Assembly (NCBI GenBank): GCA_026400755.1
Contig: JAPLOM010000003.1
Location: 61,562-109,321, forward strand
DNA from: Alphaproteobacteria bacterium
Lineage (GTDB): Bacteria; Pseudomonadota; Alphaproteobacteria; CADEGL01
Reading direction: 5' to 3'
DNA: 47,760 nucleotides
Both the position numbers and the translations under genes were made by a program. This document shows, piece after piece, positions 1 to 8,636 of this stretch (position 1 is the stretch's first letter; each line of letters begins with the position of its first letter). The notes beneath the pieces are model-generated. The model did not search any database. It saw only the letters and a program-made list of their open reading frames with translations, and was not told the DNA's origin.

Positions 1-1464
1 ACCGACCGCAAGGGCGCGCCCGTCTATTACGAAGACCACCCGAACCATCCCAACCTGTTCGGCAAGATCGAGTTCCGCGCCGTGTTCGGCGCGTTGGTGA
101 CCGATTTTTCCATGATCCTGCCTGGCGCCCTGCATAAGGCCAACGGCGGCTATCTGGTCGTGGACGCGCGCAAGCTCCTGGTGCAGCCCTATGGCTGGGA
201 AGAGCTGAAGCACGCACTGCGCAGCCGCGAGATCCGCATCGAGCCCTTGGGCTACGCCTTCGGCGGCGCGGGCGCCATGATGATGGAGCCTGAGCCCATT
301 CCGCTGAACATCAAGGTCGTCCTCTTGGGCGACCGGCAGCTTTACTACGCGCTGGCCTCGGGCGACCCCGAGTTCGGCGAGCTGTTCAAGGTGCCGGTCG
401 ACTTCGAGGAATCGGTCGAGCGCGAGCCCAAGAACGGCAAGCTCTACGCCCGCTTCTTGGCCAGCCTGATCGACGGCGACAAGCTGCGCCCCTTCACCGC
501 GGCTGCGATCGCCAAGGTGATGGACCGCGCCGCGCGCCTGGTCGAAGACAGCGAACGCCTGTCCATGGAGCTGCGCCGGGTCGGTGGCCTGTTGCGCGAG
601 GCCGATTACTGGGCCGGCCAGCGCAAAGCCAATCTGGTGGACGCCAAGGACGTGGACCAGGCCATCACCGCGCAGATCCGCCGCTCCGACCGCATGCGCG
701 AGCGCATGGAAGAACAGACGGTGCGCGGCATCATCCATATCGACACCACCGGCGAGAAGGTCGGCCAGCTGAATGGCCTGTCCGTGCTCTCGCTCGGCGA
801 CTATTCCTTCGGCAAACCCAGCCGCATCACGGCTTCGGTGGGTTTGGGCAAGGGCGAGGTGGTGGACATCGAGCGCGAGGTCGCACTGGGCGGCCCCCTG
901 CACTCAAAAGGCGTCCTGATCCTCCAAGGCTTTCTTGCCGAACGCTACGGCGCCGAGCAGCCGCTTTCACTCAAGGCCAGCCTGGTGTTCGAACAATCCT
1001 ATGGCGGCGTCGACGGCGACAGCGCCTCGTCCGCCGAGCTCTACACGCTGCTCTCCGCGCTGTCCGAAGCGCCGATCAAACAAAGCTTCGCGGTCACGGG
1101 CTCGGTCGACCAGCACGGCAACGTGCAGGCCATCGGCGGCGTGAACGAGAAGATCGAGGGCTTCTTCGACCTGTGCAAGGCGCGCGGCCTGACCGGGCGG
1201 CAGGGCGTGATGATCCCCGCGACCAACGTGGCGCACCTGATGCTGCGCGAAGACATCGTGGCCGCTGCGAAGGCAGGCAAGTTCCGCGTCTTCCCGATCG
1301 AGACCATCGATCAGGGCATCGAGGTCCTGACCGGCGTACCCGCCGGCGTGCAAGGCAAGAACGGACGCTATCCCGCGGACACGATCAACGGCCGCGTCCA
1401 GGCGCGCCTCGACGAATTCGCCGCGACCGCGCGCCACTTCGCCCACAGGGGCCACGCGTCGTGA
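1..1464 (+). CDS. LonB-type ATP-dependent protease, C-terminal part (5' end outside window)
   Basis: The reading frame is open from the first base, so this is the C-terminal 487 residues of a larger protein (family members are about 800 aa). The GTG at 82 is internal. The visible part has the AAA-lid region, with conserved text around NLFGKIEFR and GALHKANGGYLVVDA, followed by a Lon S16 protease domain. The serine of the Lon Ser-Lys dyad lies in a DGDSAS motif (Ser codon 1021-1023) and the lysine in NEK (codon 1150-1152). The family degrades damaged or regulatory proteins in the cytoplasm using ATP. The P-loop lies upstream of the window and cannot be checked. Its stop overlaps the start of the next gene by 4 bases (GTGA), indicating translational coupling. 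Family assignment is secure; which LonB/LonC subgroup it belongs to is less so. Confidence 0.93.
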   Translation, partial: TDRKGAPVYYEDHPNHPNLFGKIEFRAVFGALVTDFSMILPGALHKANGGYLVVDARKLLVQPYGWEELKHALRSREIRIEPLGYAFGGAGAMMMEPEPIPLNIKVVLLGDRQLYYALASGDPEFGELFKVPVDFEESVEREPKNGKLYARFLASLIDGDKLRPFTAAAIAKVMDRAARLVEDSERLSMELRRVGGLLREADYWAGQRKANLVDAKDVDQAITAQIRRSDRMRERMEEQTVRGIIHIDTTGEKVGQLNGLSVLSLGDYSFGKPSRITASVGLGKGEVVDIEREVALGGPLHSKGVLILQGFLAERYGAEQPLSLKASLVFEQSYGGVDGDSASSAELYTLLSALSEAPIKQSFAVTGSVDQHGNVQAIGGVNEKIEGFFDLCKARGLTGRQGVMIPATNVAHLMLREDIVAAAKAGKFRVFPIETIDQGIEVLTGVPAGVQGKNGRYPADTINGRVQARLDEFAATARHFAHRGHAS

Positions 1465-2306
1465 CCAGCCCGGCCGACATCGTCATCCGTCGCATCATCT
1501 TCGCGCTCGACGCTGCGACGGAGTCGCCCGATTCGCTTGAGGCCGCGGCCGAACTGGCCGAGCGGCTTCATGCCGAATTGGTTGGACTCTTCGTCGAGGA
1601 CGCCAATCTTCTGCGCTCAGCGGCGTTGCCTTTCGTGCGCGAGATCAATTTGTCCTCCGGGCAATGGCAGGCGTTCGAGCCGGCCGCGGTCGAGCGCGAC
1701 ATGCGCGCCCGCGCGGCGCGCGCGCGTCAACTGGTCGAAGCCGTGGCGCGCCGTCACCGCCTGGGCTTCTCCTTCCATGTGGCGCGGGGCGATGTGGGGC
1801 GCGAGGTTGCGGCCGCGGCGGGTGAAACCGACCTGATCGTGCTGGAAGGCCTGACCGAGATCCTGCGCGGGCGCGTCCAGATGGGCTCCGGCACCCGCGC
1901 CGTCGCGCGCCAGACCGCGCGCACGGTCATGATCCTGCGCCGCGGCGCACTCGATGCGCGCAATTTCCTGGTCGCTTACGAGGACACGCCAGAGGCCGAT
2001 CGCGCCCTGGTCATCGCCGCGCGGCTGGCCGCGGCCAATCGCGCCACGCTCGCGGTCCTGGTGATCGCCGCCGATTCGCCCAAGGCCGAGGAGTTGCGCG
2101 CGCGCGCGGCCAAGGTTCTGGAGCGGCTCGGTGTCGAGGGCACGGTCGAGATCCTGGGCGAGCCCAGCCTGATCGACCTGTGCGGGTTCGCGCGCCGCAT
2201 CCAGCACGCCGTCCTGGTGGTGGGCGCCAACGGCACCTTCGCCAAGGGCGATGCCGCCGACCGGCTCATGGACCGGATTTCCTGTCCCTTGGTCCTGGTG
2301 CGCTGA
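1461..2306 (+). CDS. Universal stress protein, tandem UspA-like domains
   Basis: This 281-residue protein starts at GTG 1461, overlapping the Lon stop by four bases. That start is preferred because upstream in-frame codons lie inside the protease gene. It begins with the Usp hallmark beta-strand (IIFALDAATES) and a helix ending in ELAERLHAELVGLFVEDANLL. A second Usp-like half (FLVAYEDTPEADRALVIAARLAA) starts near residue 165 and ends with VLVVGANG...CPLVLVR, the usual nucleotide-binding loop area. Two-domain Usp proteins are cytoplasmic stress proteins, often ATP-binding. Coupling to a Lon-family protease suggests a shared protein-quality or stress role; this is inference. Its 3' end overlaps the convergent glycosylase gene by 41 bases. 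Confidence 0.82.
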   Translation: MTSPADIVIRRIIFALDAATESPDSLEAAAELAERLHAELVGLFVEDANLLRSAALPFVREINLSSGQWQAFEPAAVERDMRARAARARQLVEAVARRHRLGFSFHVARGDVGREVAAAAGETDLIVLEGLTEILRGRVQMGSGTRAVARQTARTVMILRRGALDARNFLVAYEDTPEADRALVIAARLAAANRATLAVLVIAADSPKAEELRARAAKVLERLGVEGTVEILGEPSLIDLCGFARRIQHAVLVVGANGTFAKGDAADRLMDRISCPLVLVR

Positions 2307-2895
2307 CCAGCGCAGCCACGCGCTCGCGCAAGACCGGCAGAATCTCGGTCTCGAACCACGGGTTGCGCTTGAGCCAGCCGTTCGACCGCCAGCTCGGATG
2401 CGGCGTCGGGATGAACTCTGGCAGGAATTCACGCCAGGCACGCACCGTCTCCGTCGCGCTCTCTTTCGCGCGCGTGCCGAGATAATAGGTCTGGGCGTAA
2501 CGGCCCACGAGCAAGGTCAGCTCAATCTTGGGCAGCAAGGGCCGCACGCGCGGGTGCCACAGCGGCGCACATTCCGACCGAGGCGGCTTGTCGCCGCCCT
2601 TCGCGTCGCGTCCCGGATAGCAAAGCCCCATGGGCACGATGGCGATGCGCGATTCGTCATAGAACGTCTCGCGCCCGAGGCCGAGCCAAACGCGCAGCCG
2701 ATCGCCCGACGGGTCGTTCCAGGGCACGCCCGATTCATGCACGCGCGTGCCGGGCGCCTGACCGACGATGAGAAGGCGGGCCGCGGGCGCGCCCCGCAGC
2801 ACCGGCCGGGGGCCGAGCAGCAGATGCGGCGCGCACAGCGTGCAGGCGCGCGCGGCCTTCATCGCCTGCGCCAGGGTTTCGGGGCTATCGGTCAT
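2266..2895 (-). CDS. Uracil-DNA glycosylase family protein (family 4-like, Fe-S type)
   Basis: The 209-residue product, reading from ATG 2895 (MTDSPETL), has the UDG superfamily motif GQAPGxxxxxxGxPW near residues 45-60 and the HPS motif (PTPHPSW) near the C-terminal third. Cysteines are spaced as CxxC near the N-terminus, then LCYPG and SEC, the pattern that holds a [4Fe-4S] cluster in family 4 enzymes. It is expected to remove uracil from DNA in base excision repair. A longer in-frame start at 2931 exists but would run into the promoter region of the divergent phosphatase gene, so the shorter form is preferred. It converges on and overlaps the Usp gene by 41 bases. Confidence 0.87.
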   Translation of the reverse strand: MTDSPETLAQAMKAARACTLCAPHLLLGPRPVLRGAPAARLLIVGQAPGTRVHESGVPWNDPSGDRLRVWLGLGRETFYDESRIAIVPMGLCYPGRDAKGGDKPPRSECAPLWHPRVRPLLPKIELTLLVGRYAQTYYLGTRAKESATETVRAWREFLPEFIPTPHPSWRSNGWLKRNPWFETEILPVLRERVAALVSAPGPRDRKSGP

Positions 2896-2942
2896 GCCGG
2901 TTCGATATGATAGCGTGCGGTGCTCCAACAAGCCGCCCCGAG

Positions 2943-3428
2943 ATGTCCGAAACGCCGATCAAACTCCTGTTCGTCTGCACCGGGAACATCTGCCGTTCGC
3001 CGACGGCCGAAGGCATCTTCCGCCATCTGGCCGAGGAGGCAGGTCTGGGCGACCGGTTCGTGGTCGATTCCGCGGGCACCCATGATTATCACGTGGGTTC
3101 GCCGCCCGACGTGCGCGCCACGCGCATCGCGCTCTGCCACGGCGTCGATATCTCGAACCAGCGCGCGCGCCGGGTGGTTCCGAAGGACTTCGAGCGCTTC
3201 GACTATGTCATCGCGATGGACCAGAGCCACAAGCGCTTCATGGCCGAAAGCTTCGCCGAGGGCGCCGCGGCGGAAATCTACCTCTTGATGGAATTCGCGC
3301 CCGACACGAGATACCTGGATGTGCCCGATCCGTACGATGGGGACGAAGAGGGTTTCGAGCGCACCTATGGGCTGATCGAGACCGCCACCAGCAATCTTTT
3401 CGCGAAGCTCCGCGAAACGCTCGACTGA
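2943..3428 (+). CDS. Low-molecular-weight protein-tyrosine-phosphatase
   Basis: The 161-residue product has the P-loop CTGNICRS at residues 12-19, right after the N-terminal beta-strand LLFV, which is the CX5R active site of this family. The general-acid aspartate sits in the DPYDG motif near residue 128. Length and layout fit the LMW-PTP family (about 150-160 aa). ATG 2943 is chosen because the strand and P-loop begin immediately after it; the in-frame ATG at 2907 would add 12 residues unlike the family. Such enzymes dephosphorylate tyrosine-phosphorylated proteins, often in exopolysaccharide control, or act on arsenate. No kinase or polysaccharide genes are nearby, so the substrate is unknown. 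Confidence 0.93.
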   Translation: MSETPIKLLFVCTGNICRSPTAEGIFRHLAEEAGLGDRFVVDSAGTHDYHVGSPPDVRATRIALCHGVDISNQRARRVVPKDFERFDYVIAMDQSHKRFMAESFAEGAAAEIYLLMEFAPDTRYLDVPDPYDGDEEGFERTYGLIETATSNLFAKLRETLD

Positions 3429-3429
3429 G

Positions 3430-3999
3430 CTATTCGCCCTCGCCCCAAGCCTCGGCGAAGGCGCCCTCCAGCGGAAACACCTCTTCGACCGCATAGCTGG
3501 CACCGTTACGCGACAAGTGACTGGAAAACAGCGCGAAACGGCCGACGGGAATCGGATCCATCCGGAACGGCGAGTTGGCGGCGATGAACTCGGCCACCCG
3601 GTGTTCGGGCGCGACCTTGAGCCGCGCCAGGGTGACGTGCGGGGTATAGCGCCGCCGCTCGTGCTCCAACCCCGCGCCCGTCAAGGCGCGCTCGATCTTG
3701 GCCTGCATGTTCATCAGCGCCTCGGTGCGCTCCACACCCAGCCACAGCGTGTGCACGATACGACCCTGCTCGAAGATGCCGAAGTCTCGCAGCACCAGGT
3801 CGAAGGCATGCGCGCGCACGTCGAGCAGCGCGTCGACGACCTCGTCGCAGACCGGCTCCTCGACATCGCCGATGAAGCGCAGCGTCATGTGCATGTTCTC
3901 GGGCGCGACCCAACGCGCGCCCGGTACGCCCGCGCATAGGAAGGACAATCGCGTGCGAACGGTCTCGGGCAGTTCCAGGGCGACAAACAAGCGGATCAT
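3430..3999 (-). CDS. thpR: RNA 2',3'-cyclic phosphodiesterase (2H superfamily)
   Basis: The 189-residue protein carries the two HxTL motifs that define the 2H phosphoesterase fold: HMTL at residues 37-40 and HVTL at 121-124. The start MIRLFVALELP is the typical ThpR/LigT N-terminus. The family hydrolyses 2',3'-cyclic phosphates at RNA ends and can show RNA ligase-like activity in vitro. It lies 18 bases downstream of the FIST gene on the same strand and is probably co-transcribed with it. Its stop is one base from the convergent phosphatase stop. Confidence 0.92.
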   Translation of the reverse strand: MIRLFVALELPETVRTRLSFLCAGVPGARWVAPENMHMTLRFIGDVEEPVCDEVVDALLDVRAHAFDLVLRDFGIFEQGRIVHTLWLGVERTEALMNMQAKIERALTGAGLEHERRRYTPHVTLARLKVAPEHRVAEFIAANSPFRMDPIPVGRFALFSSHLSRNGASYAVEEVFPLEGAFAEAWGEGE

Positions 4000-4017
4000 G
4001 GCGGCCAGCGGACCACG

Positions 4018-5130
4018 TCACAGGAACAGCGCAAGCACTCCGGTATAACCGTAAAGCCGGTCGTTCGAAATCTCGCCGTTGCAGAAAAATCCCACCAGTG
4101 GGAAGTCGCCCAGTTCGTCACGGATGGCCGCCAATTCGACCGAGCCGGGGCCGAACAGGTTGGGTCCACGCGCAACACAGGTGTAATAAACGCCGGCCTT
4201 GGGCACGCCGCCCGCCCGGCGCTTCAGCGCCTTGAGCATGCGCGACAGATCCTCGCGCGCGGCATCCTTGTCGCGGCGGCAAAACATGATGCGATCGCCC
4301 GGCGAAACGCGTTCGCCGATGGCCACAAGATCCTTATCCGGATCGATGCCGACCAGATTGCGCACCATGTAGTCGCCCGTGTCGGAGCCTGAGACCGGCA
4401 GCGCGACATGAATGTTGGCCGCGCGGCGCGACAGTTCCTCGATCGAGGATGCGCCGATATCTTTCATCAGCGCATCCAGCGCCGGCATGTCGTCCAACTG
4501 CGACAGCACGTTCTCCTGGCACGCCGTGATGCGGCGCACGGGGCCGACCGGCGAGCAGCCCTGGGTCAGTCCGGTCGCGACCGGCACCGAGCCGGAGAAG
4601 AGAGCGCCCGACAGGCCGCCATCCATCAGCTTGTCGGCCACCTGCGCCAGCCCGCCGCGCGAGGAGGACAGACCGCCCACGAAGAAGATGCCGCACTCCT
4701 TGGCGACCGCCGCCAAAAGCTCAGGCGCGGCGGGGTTGCGCGGGTCGCCGTGGACGATGCCGAAGGTGGCCTGACCGGCCTCCTTCCAGTCCGCGGTGGC
4801 CGCGCGAAGCTCGCTGGCCTTCTTTGCCACGGTCGGGAAGACCCGGAACGAACCGGACGGCAGACCGCACAGCATCACGGCCATGGCGGGCTCGTCGAAA
4901 TATTCGCGGCCCGTGGCCACCACGCCCAAGCCGACAGTGCCGATCCAGTGCGGCACACTCGTCATCTCGCGCAGGACGGTCAGAATGCCGTCCAGGTCCG
5001 CGGAAAGCCGGTCGGTGACGTAGACGAAACCCAGCGTGGCGCCGTCGGCGGGACCCAATTGGTCGACGCAGGATTTGGCGGCGCGGCCCCAATTCTCCGC
5101 GGATGCGTGGGCCAGGCGAAACGCGCTCAT
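4018..5130 (-). CDS. FIST domain-containing sensory protein
   Basis: The 370-residue protein has no transmembrane segments. The N-terminal half (about 30-190) resembles FIST_N (LGFVYVTD...; WIGTVGLGVVATG). The C-terminal half (about 200-365) resembles FIST_C and ends with PLVGFFCNGEISN...YGYTGVLALFL, a very typical ending for the family. FIST proteins are proposed to bind small ligands such as amino acids and often pair with signal transduction domains; here FIST stands alone. The gene is divergent from the O-GlcNAc-transferase-like gene across an 80-base gap that must contain both promoters. I see no clear -35/-10 pair there. Confidence 0.87.
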   Translation of the reverse strand: MSAFRLAHASAENWGRAAKSCVDQLGPADGATLGFVYVTDRLSADLDGILTVLREMTSVPHWIGTVGLGVVATGREYFDEPAMAVMLCGLPSGSFRVFPTVAKKASELRAATADWKEAGQATFGIVHGDPRNPAAPELLAAVAKECGIFFVGGLSSSRGGLAQVADKLMDGGLSGALFSGSVPVATGLTQGCSPVGPVRRITACQENVLSQLDDMPALDALMKDIGASSIEELSRRAANIHVALPVSGSDTGDYMVRNLVGIDPDKDLVAIGERVSPGDRIMFCRRDKDAAREDLSRMLKALKRRAGGVPKAGVYYTCVARGPNLFGPGSVELAAIRDELGDFPLVGFFCNGEISNDRLYGYTGVLALFL

Positions 5131-5210
5131 CGCGACTCCATTGCTGCCATTCTAATGCGGATACAGCCGTCGCGCTTCTCCCGCGTGCGCCCATCCGATA
5201 GAAATCGGCC

Positions 5211-7277
5211 ATGGCGACGGTCGCGGATGCGTTGAAGGACGGGTTGGCCCACCACAACGCGGGCCGCCTCAAGGAGGCCGAGGCGGAATACCGCCGCATC
5301 CTGGCAGCAAGCCCGGATCATGCCGACGCCAATCACCTGTTAGGTGTGATCGCGCACCAGCGCGGCGACCACCGCGTGGGCATCGCGCTGATCGAAAAAG
5401 CGCTGGCCCATCGGCCGAAGGTCGCCGTGTTCCACCGCAACCTGGGCACGGCGCTCTTGGCCGCGGGCGAGGCCATACGCGCGGCGGAGGCGCACCGTAC
5501 CGCGCTAGCACTTCAGCCCGATTTCGCCGAGGCGCATCACAGCCTGGCCGAGGCGTTGCGCGTCCTGGAAAAGCCGCAAGAAGCTGAGGCGCATTACCGA
5601 CGGGCGCTGGTGCTGAAACCTGGCTTCGCCTTCGCACGCAACGGCCTTGGCTTGGCGCTGGCCGCCCAAGGCCGCTACGCCGAAGCCGAGGCCGAGTATC
5701 GCGCGGCGTTGGCGGAGACGCCGGCTTTCGCCCAGGCCGTGATCAATCTGGCCCAGGCGCTGGAGTTGCGGAACCGGCCGCGGGAGGCCGAAACGGAATA
5801 CCGCAAGGCCCTGAAGCTCGACCCAACCTCGCTCGCGGCACTCGTGAACTGGGGCAATCTCTGCAAAGAGGGCGGACGCACGACCGAGGCCATGGACCTT
5901 TACCGCCGCGCGCTCCAGCACCATCCCAACGCGGCGCCCGCGCTGAACAACCTGGCCAACCTCCTCAAGGACCAAGGCATGGTCGAGGAAGCACTGGCCC
6001 TGTTCCGCCGCGCCATCGCGATCGAACCCAAGTTCGGCCACGCGCACAGCAATCTTCTTCTCACCATGCACTATGTGCCTGGACCCTCGCCGGAGGAGAT
6101 CGTCGCCGCGCATCGCGAATGGGCCGCGCGCTTTCCGACGCCCGATGCCGCGCATGCCAACAGCCGCGATCCGGAACGCCGTTTGCGCGTGGGCTATGTC
6201 TCGCCCGACTTCCGCCGCCATCCGGTCGCGTCCTTCATCGAGCCGATCCTGGCCGCGCACGACCGCCACCGCGTCGAAGTGTTCTGTTACGCCGTTCACC
6301 TGAAGCCCGATGCGGTGACCGCACGACTGAAAGCGTTGGCGGACCATTGGCGCGAGATCGGTCCACTCGACACCGAGGCCGCGGCGAACCTGATCCGCGC
6401 CGACGGCATCGATGTGCTGGTCGACCTGGCCGGCCACACGGCCAACAACCGCCTCGCGGTCTTCGCGCGCAAACCCGCGCCGGTGCAGGCGACCTATCTG
6501 GGCTATCCGGGCACGACGGGTCTGCCGGCGATGGACTGGCGCATCACCGACGCCGTCGCCGACCCGCCGGGCGACGCGGAGATGCTGCACACCGAAGCGC
6601 TGATGCGCCTGCCCGAAACGTTCCAATGTTTCGGCAAGCCGCCGGATGCGCCCGCCGTGGAACCCGTTCCGATGATCAAGACGGGCCACGTCACCTTCGC
6701 CTCGTTCAACATGCTGGCCAAGGTCCACCCCGCGCTGATCTCGCGCTGGGCGAAGATCTTGCGCGGCATCGAAGGCGCGCGTCTGGTGCTCAAGTCCGCG
6801 CCGTTCCGCGATGCGGGCACGCGCGCGCATTATCACGCGATGTTCGCCGCGCACGGCATCGCGGCGGAGCGGGTGGATTTACTCGGTTACATCCCGTCGG
6901 CTGCCGCGCATTTCACGCTCTACAACAGGATCGACGTGGCGCTGGACACCGACCCTTACAACGGCGCCACGACGACCTGTGAGGCGTTGTGGATGGGCGT
7001 GCCGGTGGTGACGCTGGCGGGCCGCAGCCATGTCGGGCGCGTGGGCGCCGCGATCCTGACCCATCTGGGCCTGGAGGAGCTGATCGCCGCCTCGCCCGAG
7101 GATTATGTCGCGCGCGCCGTGACGCTGGCGCGCGATCCGGCGCGGCTTTCCGCTTTGCGCACGAGCTTACGCCCGCGCATGGAAACCTCGTCCCTGACCA
7201 ATCCCGCACGCTTCACGGCCGCGCTGGAAGACGCCTACGGCGTCATGTGGCGGCAATGGTGTGCGAAGACTGCCTAA
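5211..7277 (+). CDS. TPR-repeat O-GlcNAc transferase-like protein (SPINDLY/GT41 family)
   Basis: The 688-residue protein has about eight tetratricopeptide repeats over residues 1-290 (repeated A-x-x-x-x-x-x-A-L and EAEAxYRxAL patterns) and then a GT41 catalytic domain (about 325-680). Recognisable catalytic text includes GYVSPDFRRHPVASF, DLAGHTANNRL, PVQATYLGYPGTTG, SFNMLAKVHP (its Lys aligns with the UDP-contacting Lys of human OGT) and DPYNGATTTCEALWMGVPVV. The human enzyme has His in the last motif where this one has Ala, as I recall is usual in bacterial members. It probably glycosylates proteins using UDP-GlcNAc or another nucleotide sugar; acceptors are unknown. The stop overlaps that of the convergent arylesterase by a few bases. 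Confidence 0.9.
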   Translation: MATVADALKDGLAHHNAGRLKEAEAEYRRILAASPDHADANHLLGVIAHQRGDHRVGIALIEKALAHRPKVAVFHRNLGTALLAAGEAIRAAEAHRTALALQPDFAEAHHSLAEALRVLEKPQEAEAHYRRALVLKPGFAFARNGLGLALAAQGRYAEAEAEYRAALAETPAFAQAVINLAQALELRNRPREAETEYRKALKLDPTSLAALVNWGNLCKEGGRTTEAMDLYRRALQHHPNAAPALNNLANLLKDQGMVEEALALFRRAIAIEPKFGHAHSNLLLTMHYVPGPSPEEIVAAHREWAARFPTPDAAHANSRDPERRLRVGYVSPDFRRHPVASFIEPILAAHDRHRVEVFCYAVHLKPDAVTARLKALADHWREIGPLDTEAAANLIRADGIDVLVDLAGHTANNRLAVFARKPAPVQATYLGYPGTTGLPAMDWRITDAVADPPGDAEMLHTEALMRLPETFQCFGKPPDAPAVEPVPMIKTGHVTFASFNMLAKVHPALISRWAKILRGIEGARLVLKSAPFRDAGTRAHYHAMFAAHGIAAERVDLLGYIPSAAAHFTLYNRIDVALDTDPYNGATTTCEALWMGVPVVTLAGRSHVGRVGAAILTHLGLEELIAASPEDYVARAVTLARDPARLSALRTSLRPRMETSSLTNPARFTAALEDAYGVMWRQWCAKTA

Positions 7278-7906
7278 CTTCTGCCAAGAAGTTTAAGCAC
7301 GTAGGGGAGGATGCGCTCGACGATCACGTCGACGCCCTTGGCGTTGGGATGGATGCCGTCAGCCTGGTTCAACTCCGGCACGCCGGCCACCCCGTCGAGG
7401 AAAAAGGGATAGAGAGGGATACTGTGAACCTTGGCAAGGCGCGGATAGACCGCGTTGAAAGCCTGGCCGTAGTCGCGCCCGAGATTGGGCGGCGCATACA
7501 TGCCGGCCAACAGGATCTTGATGCGTTGGCGGCGCAGCTCGCCAATGATGGCGTCCAGATTTTCTTCCGTCGCGGTCGGCTTCAAGCCGCGCAATCCGTC
7601 GTTGGCGCCCAGCTCCAGGATCACGGCGCGCGGCGGTTCGGCCAGGACAAGGTTGAGCCGCGCACGGCCGCCGGCGCTGGTGTCGCCCGAGATGCCGGAG
7701 TCGACCACATCGATATCGATGCCGCGCGCTTCGAGCGCGGCCTGCAATTTCGCTGGGAAAGCTTCCTTGATCGGCAATCCATAGCCTGCAACCAAGCTGT
7801 CGCCCAGAACCACGATGCGCGGCCGCAGATCAGCGGCCAGGACGGGTGCTGTGCCGAGCCACACGAGCGCGAGCATCGCCGCGCCGAATCGGCGTAGGAT
7901 CGCCAT
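7274..7906 (-). CDS. Periplasmic GDSL-family arylesterase/thioesterase (TesA-like)
   Basis: The 210-residue form begins MAILRRFGAAML with a signal peptide (hydrophobic core about residues 8-20, cleavage expected near VLAAD). An in-frame ATG at 7927 would add seven residues. The GDSL block is VVLGDSLVAGYG with the catalytic Ser. Block III is ELGANDGLRG, and block V is DGIHPNAKG with the catalytic Asp and His. These enzymes hydrolyse aryl esters or acyl thioesters in the periplasm. Divergent pairing with an ABC ATPase and a large FtsX-type permease matches the E. coli tesA-ybbA-ybbP arrangement, suggesting a role linked to lipid or acyl export. The starts of the two divergent genes overlap or lie within about 20 bases. 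Confidence 0.92.
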   Translation of the reverse strand: MAILRRFGAAMLALVWLGTAPVLAADLRPRIVVLGDSLVAGYGLPIKEAFPAKLQAALEARGIDIDVVDSGISGDTSAGGRARLNLVLAEPPRAVILELGANDGLRGLKPTATEENLDAIIGELRRQRIKILLAGMYAPPNLGRDYGQAFNAVYPRLAKVHSIPLYPFFLDGVAGVPELNQADGIHPNAKGVDVIVERILPYVLKLLGRS

Positions 7907-7925
7907 GGCAGACAACCGAGGTTTC

Positions 7926-8636
7926 ATGACCGACGCGACCGCGAAACGGACGGCGCCCGAGGGCGCTTTGATTGAGCTGGAGGACATCCACCTCACCCTG
8001 GCGAGCGCGGCCGGTCCGGTCAACATCCTGCGCGGCGTGAATCTCAGGATCGGGCGTGGCGAGCGCGTGGGCGTGGTCGGTCCCTCCGGTTCCGGCAAGA
8101 CCACCATGTTGATGGTCATGGCAGGGCTGGAACGTCCGACCGCCGGCCGCGTCCACCTGGCGGGCCAGGAGCTGGGGCCGCTCGATGAGGATGCGCTGGC
8201 GCGCCTGCGCCGCGCGCATGTCGGCATCGTGTTCCAATCCTTCCATCTGATTCCGACCATGACGGCCTTGGAGAACGCGGCCATTCCGCTGGAGCTGGCG
8301 GGTCGCGACGACGCGCTCGAGGTCGCGGCGGAAAGCCTGGCCGCGGTCGGCCTCGCGCGCCGCACCACCCATTACCCCGGCCAGCTTTCGGGCGGCGAGC
8401 AGCAGCGCGTTGCGCTGGCGCGCGCCTTCGTGACGCGGCCCACCGTGCTGTTGGCCGACGAGCCCACCGGCAATCTGGATGGCGAGACGGGCCATGCCGT
8501 GATGGAGCTTTTGTTCGGGCTGCAGGCGCGTCACGGCACGACGCTGGTCCTCATCAGCCATGACCGCGAGATCGTGCGCCAGTGCGAACGCGTCGTCCGC
8601 ATGGCCGATGGGCGGCTCGACGGTAGCGGCGCATGA
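7926..8636 (+). CDS. ybbA: ABC transporter ATP-binding protein (YbbA/LolD-like)
   Basis: The 236-residue ATPase has Walker [10 protein letters not shown] (52-60), signature LSGGEQQ (154-160), Walker B VLLADE (174-179) followed by PTGNLD, and an H-loop in LISHD. It belongs to the MacB/LolD/YbbA group that powers FtsX-type permeases. ATG 7926 has GAGG four bases upstream; an alternative in-frame ATG at 7905 with AGGA five bases upstream is equally credible and would overlap the divergent arylesterase start. The gene overlaps its permease gene by four bases (ATGA at 8633-8636), so the two are translationally coupled. Confidence 0.93.
   Translation: MTDATAKRTAPEGALIELEDIHLTLASAAGPVNILRGVNLRIGRGERVGVVGPSGSGKTTMLMVMAGLERPTAGRVHLAGQELGPLDEDALARLRRAHVGIVFQSFHLIPTMTALENAAIPLELAGRDDALEVAAESLAAVGLARRTTHYPGQLSGGEQQRVALARAFVTRPTVLLADEPTGNLDGETGHAVMELLFGLQARHGTTLVLISHDREIVRQCERVVRMADGRLDGSGA

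Noticed and set aside
1173-1460. N-terminal extension of the universal stress protein back to 1173
   Set aside because: The extension lies inside the Lon coding region in another frame and is Arg-rich without similarity; GTG 1461 gives the typical Usp N-terminus.
7907-8368. N-terminal extension of the arylesterase through the ABC ATPase gene
   Set aside because: It overlaps a clear ATPase on the other strand and would put the signal peptide in the middle of the protein.
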